This document shows positions 7,932-16,592 of a stretch of DNA of 64,000 nucleotides, piece after piece; position 1 is the stretch's first letter; the number at the start of each line of letters is the position of its first letter. Made by a program: the position numbers and the translations under genes. The DNA lies in the NCBI GenBank assembly GCA_017469785.1, contig JAFUFU010000027.1, positions 96,663 to 160,662 of the forward strand. The letters are read 5' to 3'. The stretch comes from Treponema sp. Lineage in GTDB: Bacteria > Spirochaetota > Spirochaetia > Treponematales > Treponemataceae. Below the pieces are notes generated by a model. The model was not told the DNA's origin and searched no databases. It was given only the letters and a program-made list of their open reading frames with translations.

Positions 7932-8927
7932 ATGAAAAAATTACGTATCGTTTCGCTTGCGGCGATTGCCCTGCTTGCCCTTGGTCTCTTTTCTTGTGCC
8001 ACGCTCAAGCAGCTGGGGCTTTCTCCCTCTGTCAATCTTGAAAAAGTTTCCATTGCTTCCCTTGATTTGGAAGGAATCACTTTCAACTGCAATTACGCTG
8101 TCACCAATCCCCTTCCGGTCGGCATCTCAATCAAAAAAGTTGCCGCTGATGTCCTCTGCAACGAAAGCAAGTTCACGTCTCTTTCCGCTGACGAGGGCGT
8201 GAAACTGACTGCTGGAGGAAAAAAATCAAACGCATTCAAATTCAAAATCCCTTATGAGACGATTATGTCTCTGGCAAAAAATTCAAATTCATCGAACAGC
8301 AAGTATCTTCCCTTCAAAGTGAATGGCTCTGTCGCCCTTGATTTGGGAAAATCTGCCGTCGTCCAGAACCTTGCATCAAATCTGCCTTTCTCAATGAATT
8401 TCAACGTTCCTGTGTTCAAGCCCTCGTTCTCGGTTTCAAATCCCAAGGTTCAGCTGCCAACTCTCGAAACGCTCAAAAACGCTCTTGTTTCGGGCGGCAT
8501 GAATACGGTCAAGGCCGTGGCTCTCGCCGGTTCCATTGTTGCCGGAAAGTCTGTCGCTGAAAATGCTTTTGACGGCGTTAATCTGGACATGGATGTGAAT
8601 TTCGACTTGAACGTGGCGAATTCAGGCTCTGCTCCCTGGAAATATGTGCTCAATAATTGTTCTATCAAGACTGCTTCCGGTGATGCAGTCAAACTCACGG
8701 CAAAAAATAACGAAATCACTTCTTCAAGCGGCACGATTCCAGTGACTGCAAAACTCAACACTCTCACTGCCGGAAAATTCATTGCCCAAATCCTGAACAA
8801 AAAAGGCGCGAATCCCACATTCGCGTTTGACAGCGGACTTACATTTACGGAACTTTCTTATGCGCCGAATCTGCCGCTTTCATATTCAAAGGAAATCCCA
8901 ATCGGGAATTTTTCTGTGACAAAATAA
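7932..8927 (+). CDS. LEA-type-2 / WHy-domain lipoprotein
   Basis: This 331-residue predicted lipoprotein starts at ATG 7932, preceded by a strong AAGGAAGG site with 7-nt spacing; an in-frame start at 7863 would lie inside dppB and is rejected. The signal ends in the lipobox LFSC. Two segments resemble the LEA14/WHy fold, with the pattern LDLEGITFNCNYAVTNPLPVG followed by a K-x-V-A-A-D strand. Such domains are small beta sandwiches found in stress-related and surface lipoproteins, and the molecular function in bacteria is unclear. Its place between dppB and the dppC-dppD fusion suggests co-expression with the importer, and it could be an accessory lipoprotein of it; that is inference. Confidence 0.8.
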   Translation: MKKLRIVSLAAIALLALGLFSCATLKQLGLSPSVNLEKVSIASLDLEGITFNCNYAVTNPLPVGISIKKVAADVLCNESKFTSLSADEGVKLTAGGKKSNAFKFKIPYETIMSLAKNSNSSNSKYLPFKVNGSVALDLGKSAVVQNLASNLPFSMNFNVPVFKPSFSVSNPKVQLPTLETLKNALVSGGMNTVKAVALAGSIVAGKSVAENAFDGVNLDMDVNFDLNVANSGSAPWKYVLNNCSIKTASGDAVKLTAKNNEITSSSGTIPVTAKLNTLTAGKFIAQILNKKGANPTFAFDSGLTFTELSYAPNLPLSYSKEIPIGNFSVTK

Positions 8928-8966
8928 GGCTGCGTAAAAAGGACGCAGATTTTGACGGAGTTTTTT

Positions 8967-11195
8967 ATGAAGCGATTATTCCAATATCTAAAGACAAGGC
9001 CTCTCGCGCTGATTTCTGTCTGCGTCCTTATTATTCTCTATCTTTTCATGATTTTTGCGGAATTCATCTCGCCCTATACGCCCACCCGTACTTTTGAGGA
9101 AGACACTTTCCATCCCTCAAACATTGAGCTTAGCGCAAAAGGCTTGGTCGCCAGAGAATACCGGGTCTTGAACCCCATTACATGGCGGTACGCGAAAGTG
9201 AAGGGGAGCGAATTCCATCACAAAATCCGCTTTTTCGTAAAAGGCGAGGAATACCGCCTCTTCGGACTCATTCCGCTAAGCCGCCACCTTTTCGGCACCC
9301 TTCCTGAGCCAAAAACCGGCGAAGTCTACCCGGTCTTTCTCTTCGGGGCGGACAATCTCGGCCGCGACCTTTTTTCCCGCATGGTCTACGGAAGCCGGAT
9401 CTCCCTTACAATCGGCTTTGTGGCCAGCGCAATCTCTCTTGTCCTGGCGATTCTTCTTGGGGGAATAGCCGGCTACTATGGCGGAAAAACTGACTGGGCC
9501 ATCATGCGCTTCTCCGAGTTTTTCATGCTGATTCCGGGGCTTTACCTCATTCTCTTTTTGCGCTCCCTTTTGAACAGCAAGATGGATTCAGGCACCAGCT
9601 ACATGATAATCACGGTGATTCTCTCCCTGGTCGGCTGGCCCGGCACCGCCCGCACACTCCGGGGCATGGTTCACTCAATCAAGCGGGAAGAATTCGTCCT
9701 TGACGCGGGCCTTGAAGGAATCCCTTCCACAGTGATAATTTTCGCCCACATTATCCCCCAGATTACCAGCCTCTTAATCGTCTCGACCACGCTGGCCATT
9801 CCGGGCTTTATCATGAGCGAGACTACTCTTTCTTATCTGGGGCTTGGCATCGCCGACCCTGCCGTAAGCTGGGGCAGCCTCATAAACCGTGACATCTCCA
9901 CCCTGTCAAACCTCAAGAATTTCCCCTGGCTCTTAACTCCGGTCTGGCTTTTGCTTGCCGTAACCCTGGCCTTCAACTTTTTGGGCGATGCCCTCCGGGA
10001 CTATTTCGACCCCTATCATGTGATTTTCCCTGCATGGAAGAAAAAAAGGGCGTTCCCCGCCAAAGGCGGGGCGGGCTTTCCGTGGTTCCGCGCTAACTGC
10101 GCTCCATTGCTTCATTCGGCCGCTCCGCTCTCTCATTCCGCAACGGCTGACGCCGCCACTCCAATCCCTAACGCTGCGAACCGTAAATCCGTGCAGGGCA
10201 TTCCTGACGCATTCCTTTCTGTTCAGAATCTTCGGGTTTCATTCACTGTCTTGCGAGGCTCTTCCCATACGATTATTCAGTCCGTGCGGGGAGTTTCCTT
10301 TCAGATGAATCGGGGAGAAATCCTTGGAATCGTGGGCGAGTCGGGAAGCGGAAAATCTGTCACAACTACGGCGATTCCTGCCCTGCATCCGTCCAATGCC
10401 ACGGTTGAGGGAAAAATCTTCTTTGACGGCGTGGAGCTTACTTCCCTGAGCCAAAAAGAGATGCGCTCATACCGGGGAAAGAAAATCGGTCTTATCTTTC
10501 AGGAGCCGGGCAGAAGCTTTGACCCCCTGCAGAACATAGGCTCTGTCTTCTTCGAGACCTTCAGAAACAGCCAGCCTGAAATCAGCCGCGGCGAGGCGGA
10601 CAAAAAAGCCGTGGCTCTTCTTGATGAGGTGGGCCTGCCGGACCCCAAAAGCCGCCTTAAAAATTACCCCCACCAGTTCTCAGGCGGCCAGTTGCAGCGA
10701 ATCTCCATCGCCCTTTCCCTTGCCCAGGGCTGCCAGCTTCTGATTGCAGACGAGCCAACCACCGCCCTTGATGTCACTATTCAGGCTCAGATTGTCTCTT
10801 TGCTCTCAAATCTGCGAAAAACGCGGAATCTTTCTATTATATTTATCAGCCACAACATAGATTTGGTGGCAGGCCTCTGCGACAATATCATCGTAATGTA
10901 CGGCGGCCTCATTATGGAGAAGGGCAGTAGTGAGGAAATCATGCGCCATGCAAAGCATCCTTACACTCAGGCTCTCCTTGCCTCTTCGCCGAAATTCGGC
11001 AGCCACTACAGCAAAGAAAAATTAGTCTCAATCCCAGGCCGCGTCACGGATCCCGCTCACCCTGAGCCGGGCTGTCCTTTCGCGCCGAGATGTACTTTTG
11101 CAAAAGAAGAATGTCGCTCCAAAGACTGTAAGATGGTTCATTGTTACAAGATGGAAGAAGGCATTTCTGGCAGGCACAGGAAATCTGTGCTATAA
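8967..11195 (+). CDS. Fused peptide ABC transporter permease (DppC) and ATPase (DppD)
   Basis: One open frame of 742 codons joins two proteins that are normally separate. Residues 1 to about 355 are a DppC/OppC permease (first helix LISVCVLIILYLFMIFAEF, EAA loop near LDAGLEGIPSTVIIFAHI). Residues about 412-742 are a DppD/OppD ATPase with Walker A GESGSGK (K463), signature FSGGQLQR, Walker B LIADEPTTALD and the C-terminal oligopeptide domain with PGCPFAPRCTF. The linker, about 55 residues rich in A, P, S and N, is encoded by a GC-rich interspersed repeat (about 10045-10206). The ATG at 8967 has GGAG 6 nt upstream. The fused protein would act with DppB and DppF. A sequencing indel creating the fusion cannot be excluded, but both halves are intact and in one frame. 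Confidence 0.88.
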   Translation: MKRLFQYLKTRPLALISVCVLIILYLFMIFAEFISPYTPTRTFEEDTFHPSNIELSAKGLVAREYRVLNPITWRYAKVKGSEFHHKIRFFVKGEEYRLFGLIPLSRHLFGTLPEPKTGEVYPVFLFGADNLGRDLFSRMVYGSRISLTIGFVASAISLVLAILLGGIAGYYGGKTDWAIMRFSEFFMLIPGLYLILFLRSLLNSKMDSGTSYMIITVILSLVGWPGTARTLRGMVHSIKREEFVLDAGLEGIPSTVIIFAHIIPQITSLLIVSTTLAIPGFIMSETTLSYLGLGIADPAVSWGSLINRDISTLSNLKNFPWLLTPVWLLLAVTLAFNFLGDALRDYFDPYHVIFPAWKKKRAFPAKGGAGFPWFRANCAPLLHSAAPLSHSATADAATPIPNAANRKSVQGIPDAFLSVQNLRVSFTVLRGSSHTIIQSVRGVSFQMNRGEILGIVGESGSGKSVTTTAIPALHPSNATVEGKIFFDGVELTSLSQKEMRSYRGKKIGLIFQEPGRSFDPLQNIGSVFFETFRNSQPEISRGEADKKAVALLDEVGLPDPKSRLKNYPHQFSGGQLQRISIALSLAQGCQLLIADEPTTALDVTIQAQIVSLLSNLRKTRNLSIIFISHNIDLVAGLCDNIIVMYGGLIMEKGSSEEIMRHAKHPYTQALLASSPKFGSHYSKEKLVSIPGRVTDPAHPEPGCPFAPRCTFAKEECRSKDCKMVHCYKMEEGISGRHRKSVL
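10045..10206 (+). repeat. GC-rich interspersed repeat forming the DppC-DppD linker
   Basis: The block is much richer in GC than its surroundings and contains a CCCCGCC...GGCGGGG hairpin, TTCCGTGG and GCCGCCACTCCAATCCCTAA. The second half aligns with 32898-32926 (GCCACCACTCCATACCCTAG) and the first with TTCCGTGGCTC at 32853. It is the same family as 32806-32936 and 63866-64000, but here it is translated in frame. Confidence 0.65.
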
Positions 11196-11196
11196 T
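11187..11196 (+). promoter_or_regulatory. Internal extended -10 promoter before prs
   Basis: TGC-TATAAT with TATAAT at 11191-11196, at the very end of the dppCD gene. The predicted leader is about 20 nt and keeps the GAGGGAG ribosome-binding site before ATG 11226. There is no clear -35, which an extended -10 can tolerate. Confidence 0.55.
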
Positions 11197-11225
11197 TTTC
11201 GCAATAATTTGCTGAGGGAGCTGCT

Positions 11226-12335
11226 ATGGCAGAAAAATTAGGCATTGTGGCGCTGGAGTCTGCGGCCAACGCCGGAAATATCATAGACTCGATTCTTTCT
11301 GGCTGGCGGAATGGAGAGCATTTTCTCATTCCCGTCCAATGTCCGCGTTTCGGAACAGGCGAGGCTAAGGGAATTGTCAAGGAGTCGGTGCGCGACCGGG
11401 ATTTGTACATTCTCGTCGATGTATGCAATCCTTCCGTCACCTACCTCATGGACGGCGAGAGAAACCGCATGTCTCCCGATGACCATTTTCAGGATTTAAA
11501 GCGTGTGATTGCAGCCTGCAACGGAAAGGCCGGAAGAATCACTGTGATTATGCCCTTCCTCTACGAAAGCCGCCAGCATCGCCGTGTTTTGCGTGAATCA
11601 CTTGATTGCGCTGTCATGCTGCAGGAACTGGTGAATATGGGTGTGCACGAAATCATCACTTTTGATGCCCACGATCCACGGATGCAGAGCGCGATTCCTT
11701 TGAGCGGCTTTGAGAACGTCTCGCCCTCGCTCCAGTTTACCCAGGCCCTTCTTTCTGAATACGGAGACTTGCAGATTGACAGCAAGCACGTGATGTTTAT
11801 CTCGCCCGATGAAGGGGCGATGGACCGCGTTGTCTTCATGGCGACGATTTTCGGCGTGAATGTGGGAATGTTCTACAAGCGGAGGAATTACACCACCATC
11901 GTAAACGGCATGAATCCGATTATCGCCCACGATTTCTGCGGCGAGTCTGTCAAGGGCAAGGACTGTATCGTCGTTGACGACATGATTTCTTCTGGCACAA
12001 GCATTATTGACGTGGCAAAGCAGCTCAAAGAACGGGGGGCAAAGAGAGTTTTTCTTTTCGCAACTTTCGGTCTCTTCACCAACGGCTTTGAGAAATTCGA
12101 CGCTGCTTTTTCCCAGGGGCTGTTTGACCGCGTTTTTACCACCAACCTCATTCACCAAAAAACGGAGCTTACACAAAAATCATGGTATTTCTCGGTCGAC
12201 ATGAACCGTTATGTGGCGGCCATCATAGATACTCTGAACAAGGGCGAAAGTATGCAGGAACTTATCCGGCCTGCCCGGCGAATGAAAGAAATGCTTGATT
12301 TATACCGGAAAAACGGGGAAAATAACAAACAATGA
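11226..12335 (+). CDS. prs: Ribose-phosphate pyrophosphokinase (PRPP synthetase)
   Basis: This enzyme makes PRPP from ribose 5-phosphate and ATP for nucleotide, histidine and NAD synthesis. The PRPP-binding loop is VVDDMISSGTSIID (residues about 248-261), and a conserved segment (HEIITFDAHDPRMQSAIP) sits near residue 139. At 369 residues it is longer than the classical class of about 315, as in other spirochaetes, with about 25 extra residues at each end. The GAGGGAG site precedes ATG 11226. The stop overlaps the start of dppF by ATGA (12332-12335), so the housekeeping enzyme is translationally linked to a peptide-transport ATPase, which is unusual. A promoter of its own lies just upstream. 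Confidence 0.92.
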   Translation: MAEKLGIVALESAANAGNIIDSILSGWRNGEHFLIPVQCPRFGTGEAKGIVKESVRDRDLYILVDVCNPSVTYLMDGERNRMSPDDHFQDLKRVIAACNGKAGRITVIMPFLYESRQHRRVLRESLDCAVMLQELVNMGVHEIITFDAHDPRMQSAIPLSGFENVSPSLQFTQALLSEYGDLQIDSKHVMFISPDEGAMDRVVFMATIFGVNVGMFYKRRNYTTIVNGMNPIIAHDFCGESVKGKDCIVVDDMISSGTSIIDVAKQLKERGAKRVFLFATFGLFTNGFEKFDAAFSQGLFDRVFTTNLIHQKTELTQKSWYFSVDMNRYVAAIIDTLNKGESMQELIRPARRMKEMLDLYRKNGENNKQ

Positions 12336-13288
12336 GTGACTATATAATCCAAGCCGACCATCTGACCAAACGCTTTACACTGGAGGCAGGCTTTTTTGCC
12401 AGAAATGACCGCTTTGTCTATGCTGTCAACGATGTCTCCTTCGGAATTCAGCGGGGCAAAACCTACGGCTTGGTAGGGGAGAGCGGTTGCGGAAAAACCA
12501 CCACGGCGCGAATGTTGGTCAGAATGTACAGGGCCGATAGTGGCGCAATCTGGTACAGTCCGAACGCAGGGGCACAAAACATCTTGCTGTTCAATCGCAA
12601 ACAACTTCGCTCATACCGGGAAAAAATCAAATATGTCTTTCAGGATCCTTCCCGTTCCTTGAACCCCCGTATGACCGTGTTCAATATCCTTACCGCCAGC
12701 TATAAATATTCTACAATCTGGCCAGGGAAAAAAATCGCTTATGAAGAGGCTGCCGCCATTATGGAAGAAGTGGGGCTGGAGCCTTTGGATCTTGAGAAAG
12801 GTCCTTCTGAGTTTTCAGGTGGTCAGCGGCAGAGAATCTCAATTGCCCGCGCCCTTATCATGAAGCCTGAAGTAATGTTCTGTGATGAGGTTGTCAGCGC
12901 CCTGGATGTCAGCATCCAAAGCCAAATCCTAAATCTCTTGCAGCGCATCCGTGAAAAGCGTGGAATTTCATTTCTCTTTATCGCTCACGATTTGCGGGTC
13001 TCCTGCTATTTCTGCGACACAATCGGCGTAATGTACCGAGGCCTGCTCGTGGAGGAAGCTCCTGCCCGCGATCTCTATAAAACCGCGACCCATCCTTACA
13101 CAAAGTTGCTCTTTCAGGGAAGCGGCGGCATGCATACTCAGGCAGGCGGTGAGGTCAAGACTACTCTGGAAAGTCTTCAAGGCTGTCCTTTCGCCCATCG
13201 ATGCCCCCATGCAGGCATGAAATGCACTGAGCGAATTCCCGATTGGAAGGAAGTTGCTCCCGGTCACAAAGTAAGATGCGTATTATAG
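12332..13288 (+). CDS. Peptide ABC transporter ATP-binding protein, DppF/OppF type
   Basis: This 318-residue cytoplasmic ATPase has Walker A GESGCGKTT (about residues 50-58), signature FSGGQRQR, and Walker B in MFCDEVVSALDVS, where the usual DEP is DEV. The C-terminal oligopeptide-transport domain includes HPYTKLLF and the cysteine-containing GCPFAHRCPHAGMKC. It would pair with the DppD half of the fused gene. The four-base overlap with prs implies translational coupling. It closes the peptide-transport cluster; the next gene has its own ribosome-binding site after a repeat-containing gap. Confidence 0.92.
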   Translation: MSDYIIQADHLTKRFTLEAGFFARNDRFVYAVNDVSFGIQRGKTYGLVGESGCGKTTTARMLVRMYRADSGAIWYSPNAGAQNILLFNRKQLRSYREKIKYVFQDPSRSLNPRMTVFNILTASYKYSTIWPGKKIAYEEAAAIMEEVGLEPLDLEKGPSEFSGGQRQRISIARALIMKPEVMFCDEVVSALDVSIQSQILNLLQRIREKRGISFLFIAHDLRVSCYFCDTIGVMYRGLLVEEAPARDLYKTATHPYTKLLFQGSGGMHTQAGGEVKTTLESLQGCPFAHRCPHAGMKCTERIPDWKEVAPGHKVRCVL

Positions 13289-13322
13289 GAATTTATCGCA
13301 GAGAACATATACACGGAATGCG

Positions 13323-13342
13323 AATCTGTGCTAATCTGTGAT
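13323..13342 (+). repeat. AATCTGTG-type interspersed repeat
   Basis: Two tandem AATCTGTG words (13323-13330 and 13333-13340) in the gap between dppF and the antiporter gene, matching the family at 4036 and 21218. Confidence 0.6.
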
Positions 13343-13360
13343 TCATTATATGGAGTTATT

Positions 13361-14863
13361 ATGACAGGAACATTCTGGTCACTGGTGCCGCCGATTGTAG
13401 CAATTGCGCTGGCACTCATCACAAAGGAAGTGTATTCTTCACTTTTTGTCGGAATATTAATCGGCGGTGCTTTTTTTGCCATTGATGCCCATTCAGGCTT
13501 TACGGGCTTTTTTACGCATGTGTTCAGCGACGGCTTGATAAAGCAGCTTTCTGATCCGTGGAACGTTGGCATTCTGGTTTTCCTCGTTGTCCTCGGCACA
13601 ATGGTGGCTCTCATGAATTCCGCCGGCGGCTCCGCTGCTTTCGGAGACTGGGCCAAAAAACATATTAAGAGCCGTGTCGGAGCGCAGGTGGCTACAATCT
13701 TCCTTGGAATCCTTATCTTCATCGACGATTACTTCAACTGTCTCACTGTCGGCTCTGTCATGCGTCCCGTTACCGATAAATACCGTGTTTCCCGCGAAAA
13801 ACTTGCCTATCTGATTGACGCGACTGCGGCTCCAATCTGTATCATCGCGCCGATTTCTTCATGGGCGGCGGCTGTAGCAGGCTTTGTCTCTGAAGGAGAG
13901 AACGGTCTTGCTCTTTTCTGCAAGGCGATTCCATTCAATTTCTACGCTTTCTTCACTGTTGGCATGATGTTCCTTATCGTCTGCCTCAAGTTTGATTTCT
14001 CTTCAATGGCACGTTTCGAGAGCCTTGCCGAAGAAAAAGAGCTTTCTTCTGATAAAGCCGATAAAATAGGCCGGGGTACTGTCTTTGATTTGGTTTTCCC
14101 GATTGTAAGCCTTATCCTGCTTTGTACTGTCGGCATGATTTACACCGGCGGTTTCTTTGCTTCCGGAGAAAATCACAAAAACTTCATTGATGCGTTTGCA
14201 AATTCCGACGCTTCTGTGGGCCTTGTGCTTGGTTCTGTTGCCGCCCTGATTTGTACCCTCATAGTCTATGTTCCCAGGCGGGTTCTTCCTTTCAGGGCCT
14301 GTATGTCTTGTCTCCCGGAGGGGTTCAAGGCGATGGTCGGGGCAATCCTGATTCTTGCCCTTGCATGGACTCTCAAAGCCATGACAGATTCTCTCGAAGC
14401 CGCAAAATATGTCGCCGGTCTCATGGAGAAGGCGGGGGCTGTCAAATCATTCCTTCCGGCCCTTATTTTCGTGGTCGCGCTCTTCCTTGCTTTCTCAACT
14501 GGAACGAGCTGGGGAACTTTCGGCATCCTCATTCCGATTTGTATCGCTGTTTTCCCAAATGTCTCTGACCCCTTGCGCATCATTTCGATTTCTGCCTGTA
14601 TGGCCGGAGCTGTCGCAGGAGACCATTGCTCACCAATCTCCGACACCACAATCATGGCCAGCGCGGGGGCGCAGTGTGACCATGTGAACCATGTCTCGAC
14701 TCAGCTTCCATACGTCATGGTTGTTGCAGTCGTCTCTTTCATCACTTACATTGTCGCGGGCTTTACTCACGGGCTTGGAATCCTTGCCAGCGGAATTATC
14801 TCATGGATTGTCGGAGCAGCCCTTCTTTTGGGATCTTTGCTCTTCATCAAAAATAAAAAATAA
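13361..14863 (+). CDS. NhaC-family Na+/H+ antiporter-like transporter
   Basis: This 500-residue polytopic membrane protein belongs to the Na+/H+ antiporter family (PF03553 type). Typical segments include FIDDYFNCLTVGSVMRPVTD in the first half and GTSWGTFGILIPI plus AGDHCSPISDTTIMASAGA in the second. Family members exchange Na+ for H+ or organic substrates, and the substrate here is not deducible. The start ATG at 13361 has TGGAG 5-10 nt upstream; the in-frame start at 13328 lies in a repeat and is rejected. The LUD-domain gene follows after 11 nt with a strong ribosome site, so the two are likely cotranscribed. Confidence 0.9.
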   Translation: MTGTFWSLVPPIVAIALALITKEVYSSLFVGILIGGAFFAIDAHSGFTGFFTHVFSDGLIKQLSDPWNVGILVFLVVLGTMVALMNSAGGSAAFGDWAKKHIKSRVGAQVATIFLGILIFIDDYFNCLTVGSVMRPVTDKYRVSREKLAYLIDATAAPICIIAPISSWAAAVAGFVSEGENGLALFCKAIPFNFYAFFTVGMMFLIVCLKFDFSSMARFESLAEEKELSSDKADKIGRGTVFDLVFPIVSLILLCTVGMIYTGGFFASGENHKNFIDAFANSDASVGLVLGSVAALICTLIVYVPRRVLPFRACMSCLPEGFKAMVGAILILALAWTLKAMTDSLEAAKYVAGLMEKAGAVKSFLPALIFVVALFLAFSTGTSWGTFGILIPICIAVFPNVSDPLRIISISACMAGAVAGDHCSPISDTTIMASAGAQCDHVNHVSTQLPYVMVVAVVSFITYIVAGFTHGLGILASGIISWIVGAALLLGSLLFIKNKK

Positions 14864-14874
14864 GGAGTCGAATC

Positions 14875-15444
14875 ATGGACATAGAGAAAATAATCGAAAA
14901 TCTTAAAAAACGTGGTTTTGAGGCTGTTTTTGCCGCCACAAAGGCTGATGCTGTCGAAAAGGCGCTCTCTTTCATCCCGGAAGGTTCTTCTGTCTCATGG
15001 GGCGGTTCTGTCTCAATCGAGGAGTCAGGCTTGCTTGCCCGTATCAAGGCAGGGAATTATATTAAAATCGACCGGGATGAGGCAAAATCTCCTGAAGAAC
15101 GCTTTGAAATCATGCGCAAGGCTCTTACCGCCGACACCTTCCTTACAAGCTTTAACGCTGTGAGCGAAGACGGCGTTCTTTTCAATATCGACGGAAACGG
15201 AAACCGCGTGGCTGCAATCACTTTTGGACCGAAATCAGTGGTTGCCCTCGTCGGAATCAATAAAATCGTTCCCGCCGAATCTGACCTTGAAACACGTGCC
15301 CTTAAAATCGCCGCCCCTCTGAACGCAAAACGACTGAAGCTCTCCGACGAGAAGGATATCTGCGCTGTTTTTGAAAAGGTGAGAATCTGCAAAAACAAAG
15401 GCAGAATCAAAATCATCCTGGTTGGCGAAAACTTGGGATATTAA
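14875..15444 (+). CDS. LUD-domain protein (LutC/YkgG-like)
   Basis: This 189-residue cytoplasmic protein has the LUD fold. The N-terminal segment GFEAVFAATKADAVEKAL is followed by the family's SVSWGGSVSIEESGL motif and, later, VALVGINKIVP. LUD proteins take part in lactate utilisation (LutB/LutC) or are standalone members with unclear substrates. No lutA or lutB is nearby, so a role in lactate oxidation is not supported here. AAGGAG stands 7 nt before ATG 14875. It is tightly linked to the antiporter gene upstream. A CTCTGTG-type repeat follows at 15454. Confidence 0.85.
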   Translation: MDIEKIIENLKKRGFEAVFAATKADAVEKALSFIPEGSSVSWGGSVSIEESGLLARIKAGNYIKIDRDEAKSPEERFEIMRKALTADTFLTSFNAVSEDGVLFNIDGNGNRVAAITFGPKSVVALVGINKIVPAESDLETRALKIAAPLNAKRLKLSDEKDICAVFEKVRICKNKGRIKIILVGENLGY

Positions 15445-15453
15445 AATAAAAAT

Positions 15454-15480
15454 TCCTCACAGGACTTGGGAGTGCGCTTA
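15454..15480 (+). repeat. CTCTGTG-type repeat arm
   Basis: CCTCACAGGACTTGGGAGTG is closely related to the arms at 591 and 2011. It lies between the LUD gene and the pseudouridine synthase gene. Confidence 0.6.
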
Positions 15481-15511
15481 GTGCCCCTTTCCTGTGTGGG
15501 AATTTAAAAAT

Positions 15512-16510
15512 ATGAAATCTTTCACCCTGCATGTATCTTCATCTGCTTCTCTCAATGACCTTCTTCGGAGTGAGTTGCCCCGTCTTATTGGTGCGGAAAT
15601 CTCTAATTCCAAAATCCGCCGTCTTATCGTATCTGGTTGTGTCAGCGTCAACGGACGGCAGGTGCGCCTACCGGCATTCAAGCTGCGCTCCGGAAGCCAG
15701 GTTCAGACTCTCATCGACGAAGAAAAGCTCTTCTTTGAAAAACAGCCGGACGGTATTAAATTTGAGCTTTCTGAAAAAGACATACTCTTTGAGGACGAGA
15801 GCATTATTTTGGTGAACAAGCCTGCTCATTTCCCAACGGAAGCCGGCATGGTGGGGAGCCGTGACAATCTCCACGCGTCTGTGATTCGCTTTCTCTTTGA
15901 GCGTCAGAAAATCCAGCATCCCAATGCAAAAAATCCGCCTTATCTCGGAATAATGCACCGCCTTGACCGGGACACCAGCGGAGTCATTCTCTTTACGAAA
16001 GCAAGGTCTGTAAACGCGGTCTGCCATGAGATGTTTGAAAAACACAGAGCTCGAAAAGTCTACAATGCCCTTGTTGCCGTAAAATCTTCTGAGGCAAGAA
16101 AGCTTGTTGCTGGCTCTTCATTCACTGTGGATTTTCCCCTTGGACGAATCAGCCCGAAAGGTCAGGCCGCGAAGTGGGGCCGGGTCAGCGAAAAAAACGG
16201 CGGTCTTCCTGCCAGGACAAGCTTCACTGTGCTCAAGGAAATTTCTCCCGCCAAGTTGAAGTCCTTCTCCGGAAAATCACCTCTTCCTCATGCGGAAAAA
16301 CTCCTTTTGCTGGAATGCCGTCCCCTCACGGGCCGAACCCATCAAATCCGGGTGCATCTTGCCTCTCAAAATCTTCCTATTCTCGGTGACACTCTTTACG
16401 GCGCTCCTGAATATGAGCGGATTATGCTTCATGCCGCTTCCCTTACTTTTCCCCATCCTGTTACGGGAAAAATGCTCTGTGTGGAGGCTGGGTCTCCCTT
16501 CGATATTTAA
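15512..16510 (+). CDS. RluA-family pseudouridine synthase
   Basis: This 332-residue enzyme isomerises specific uridines in rRNA or tRNA. An N-terminal S4 RNA-binding domain (about residues 15-70, IRRLIVSGCVSVNGRQV) precedes the catalytic domain, whose motif HRLDRDTSG (about 148-156) contains the catalytic aspartate. RTHQIRVHLA near residue 270 is another family hallmark. I prefer ATG 15512 to the in-frame GTG at 15494, because a normal S4 domain needs no more residues. The RNA target (RluC, RluD or TruC-like) cannot be assigned. It appears to be transcribed separately from the neighbouring chemoreceptor, which has its own promoter. Confidence 0.9.
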   Translation: MKSFTLHVSSSASLNDLLRSELPRLIGAEISNSKIRRLIVSGCVSVNGRQVRLPAFKLRSGSQVQTLIDEEKLFFEKQPDGIKFELSEKDILFEDESIILVNKPAHFPTEAGMVGSRDNLHASVIRFLFERQKIQHPNAKNPPYLGIMHRLDRDTSGVILFTKARSVNAVCHEMFEKHRARKVYNALVAVKSSEARKLVAGSSFTVDFPLGRISPKGQAAKWGRVSEKNGGLPARTSFTVLKEISPAKLKSFSGKSPLPHAEKLLLLECRPLTGRTHQIRVHLASQNLPILGDTLYGAPEYERIMLHAASLTFPHPVTGKMLCVEAGSPFDI

Positions 16511-16560
16511 AAAAACAAAAAATTATATTAAAAAAGTCTTTATTTTATTCCGTAATGCGT

Positions 16561-16566
16561 TATAAT
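16561..16566 (+). promoter_or_regulatory. -10 element of the chemoreceptor gene
   Basis: TATAAT at 16561-16566, giving a leader of about 20 nt with GGAG before ATG 16593. No good -35 was seen, and the AT-rich upstream stretch only partly resembles a sigma-28 promoter. Confidence 0.45.
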
Positions 16567-16592
16567 TTTTGATTATTTGGAGAAATACGTAA

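Noticed and set aside
16529-16555. Sigma-28 (flagellar) promoter before the chemoreceptor gene
   Set aside because: TAAAAAAG is acceptable but the -10 half (TTCCGTAA) departs too far from GCCGATAA; the TATAAT at 16561 is a simpler choice.
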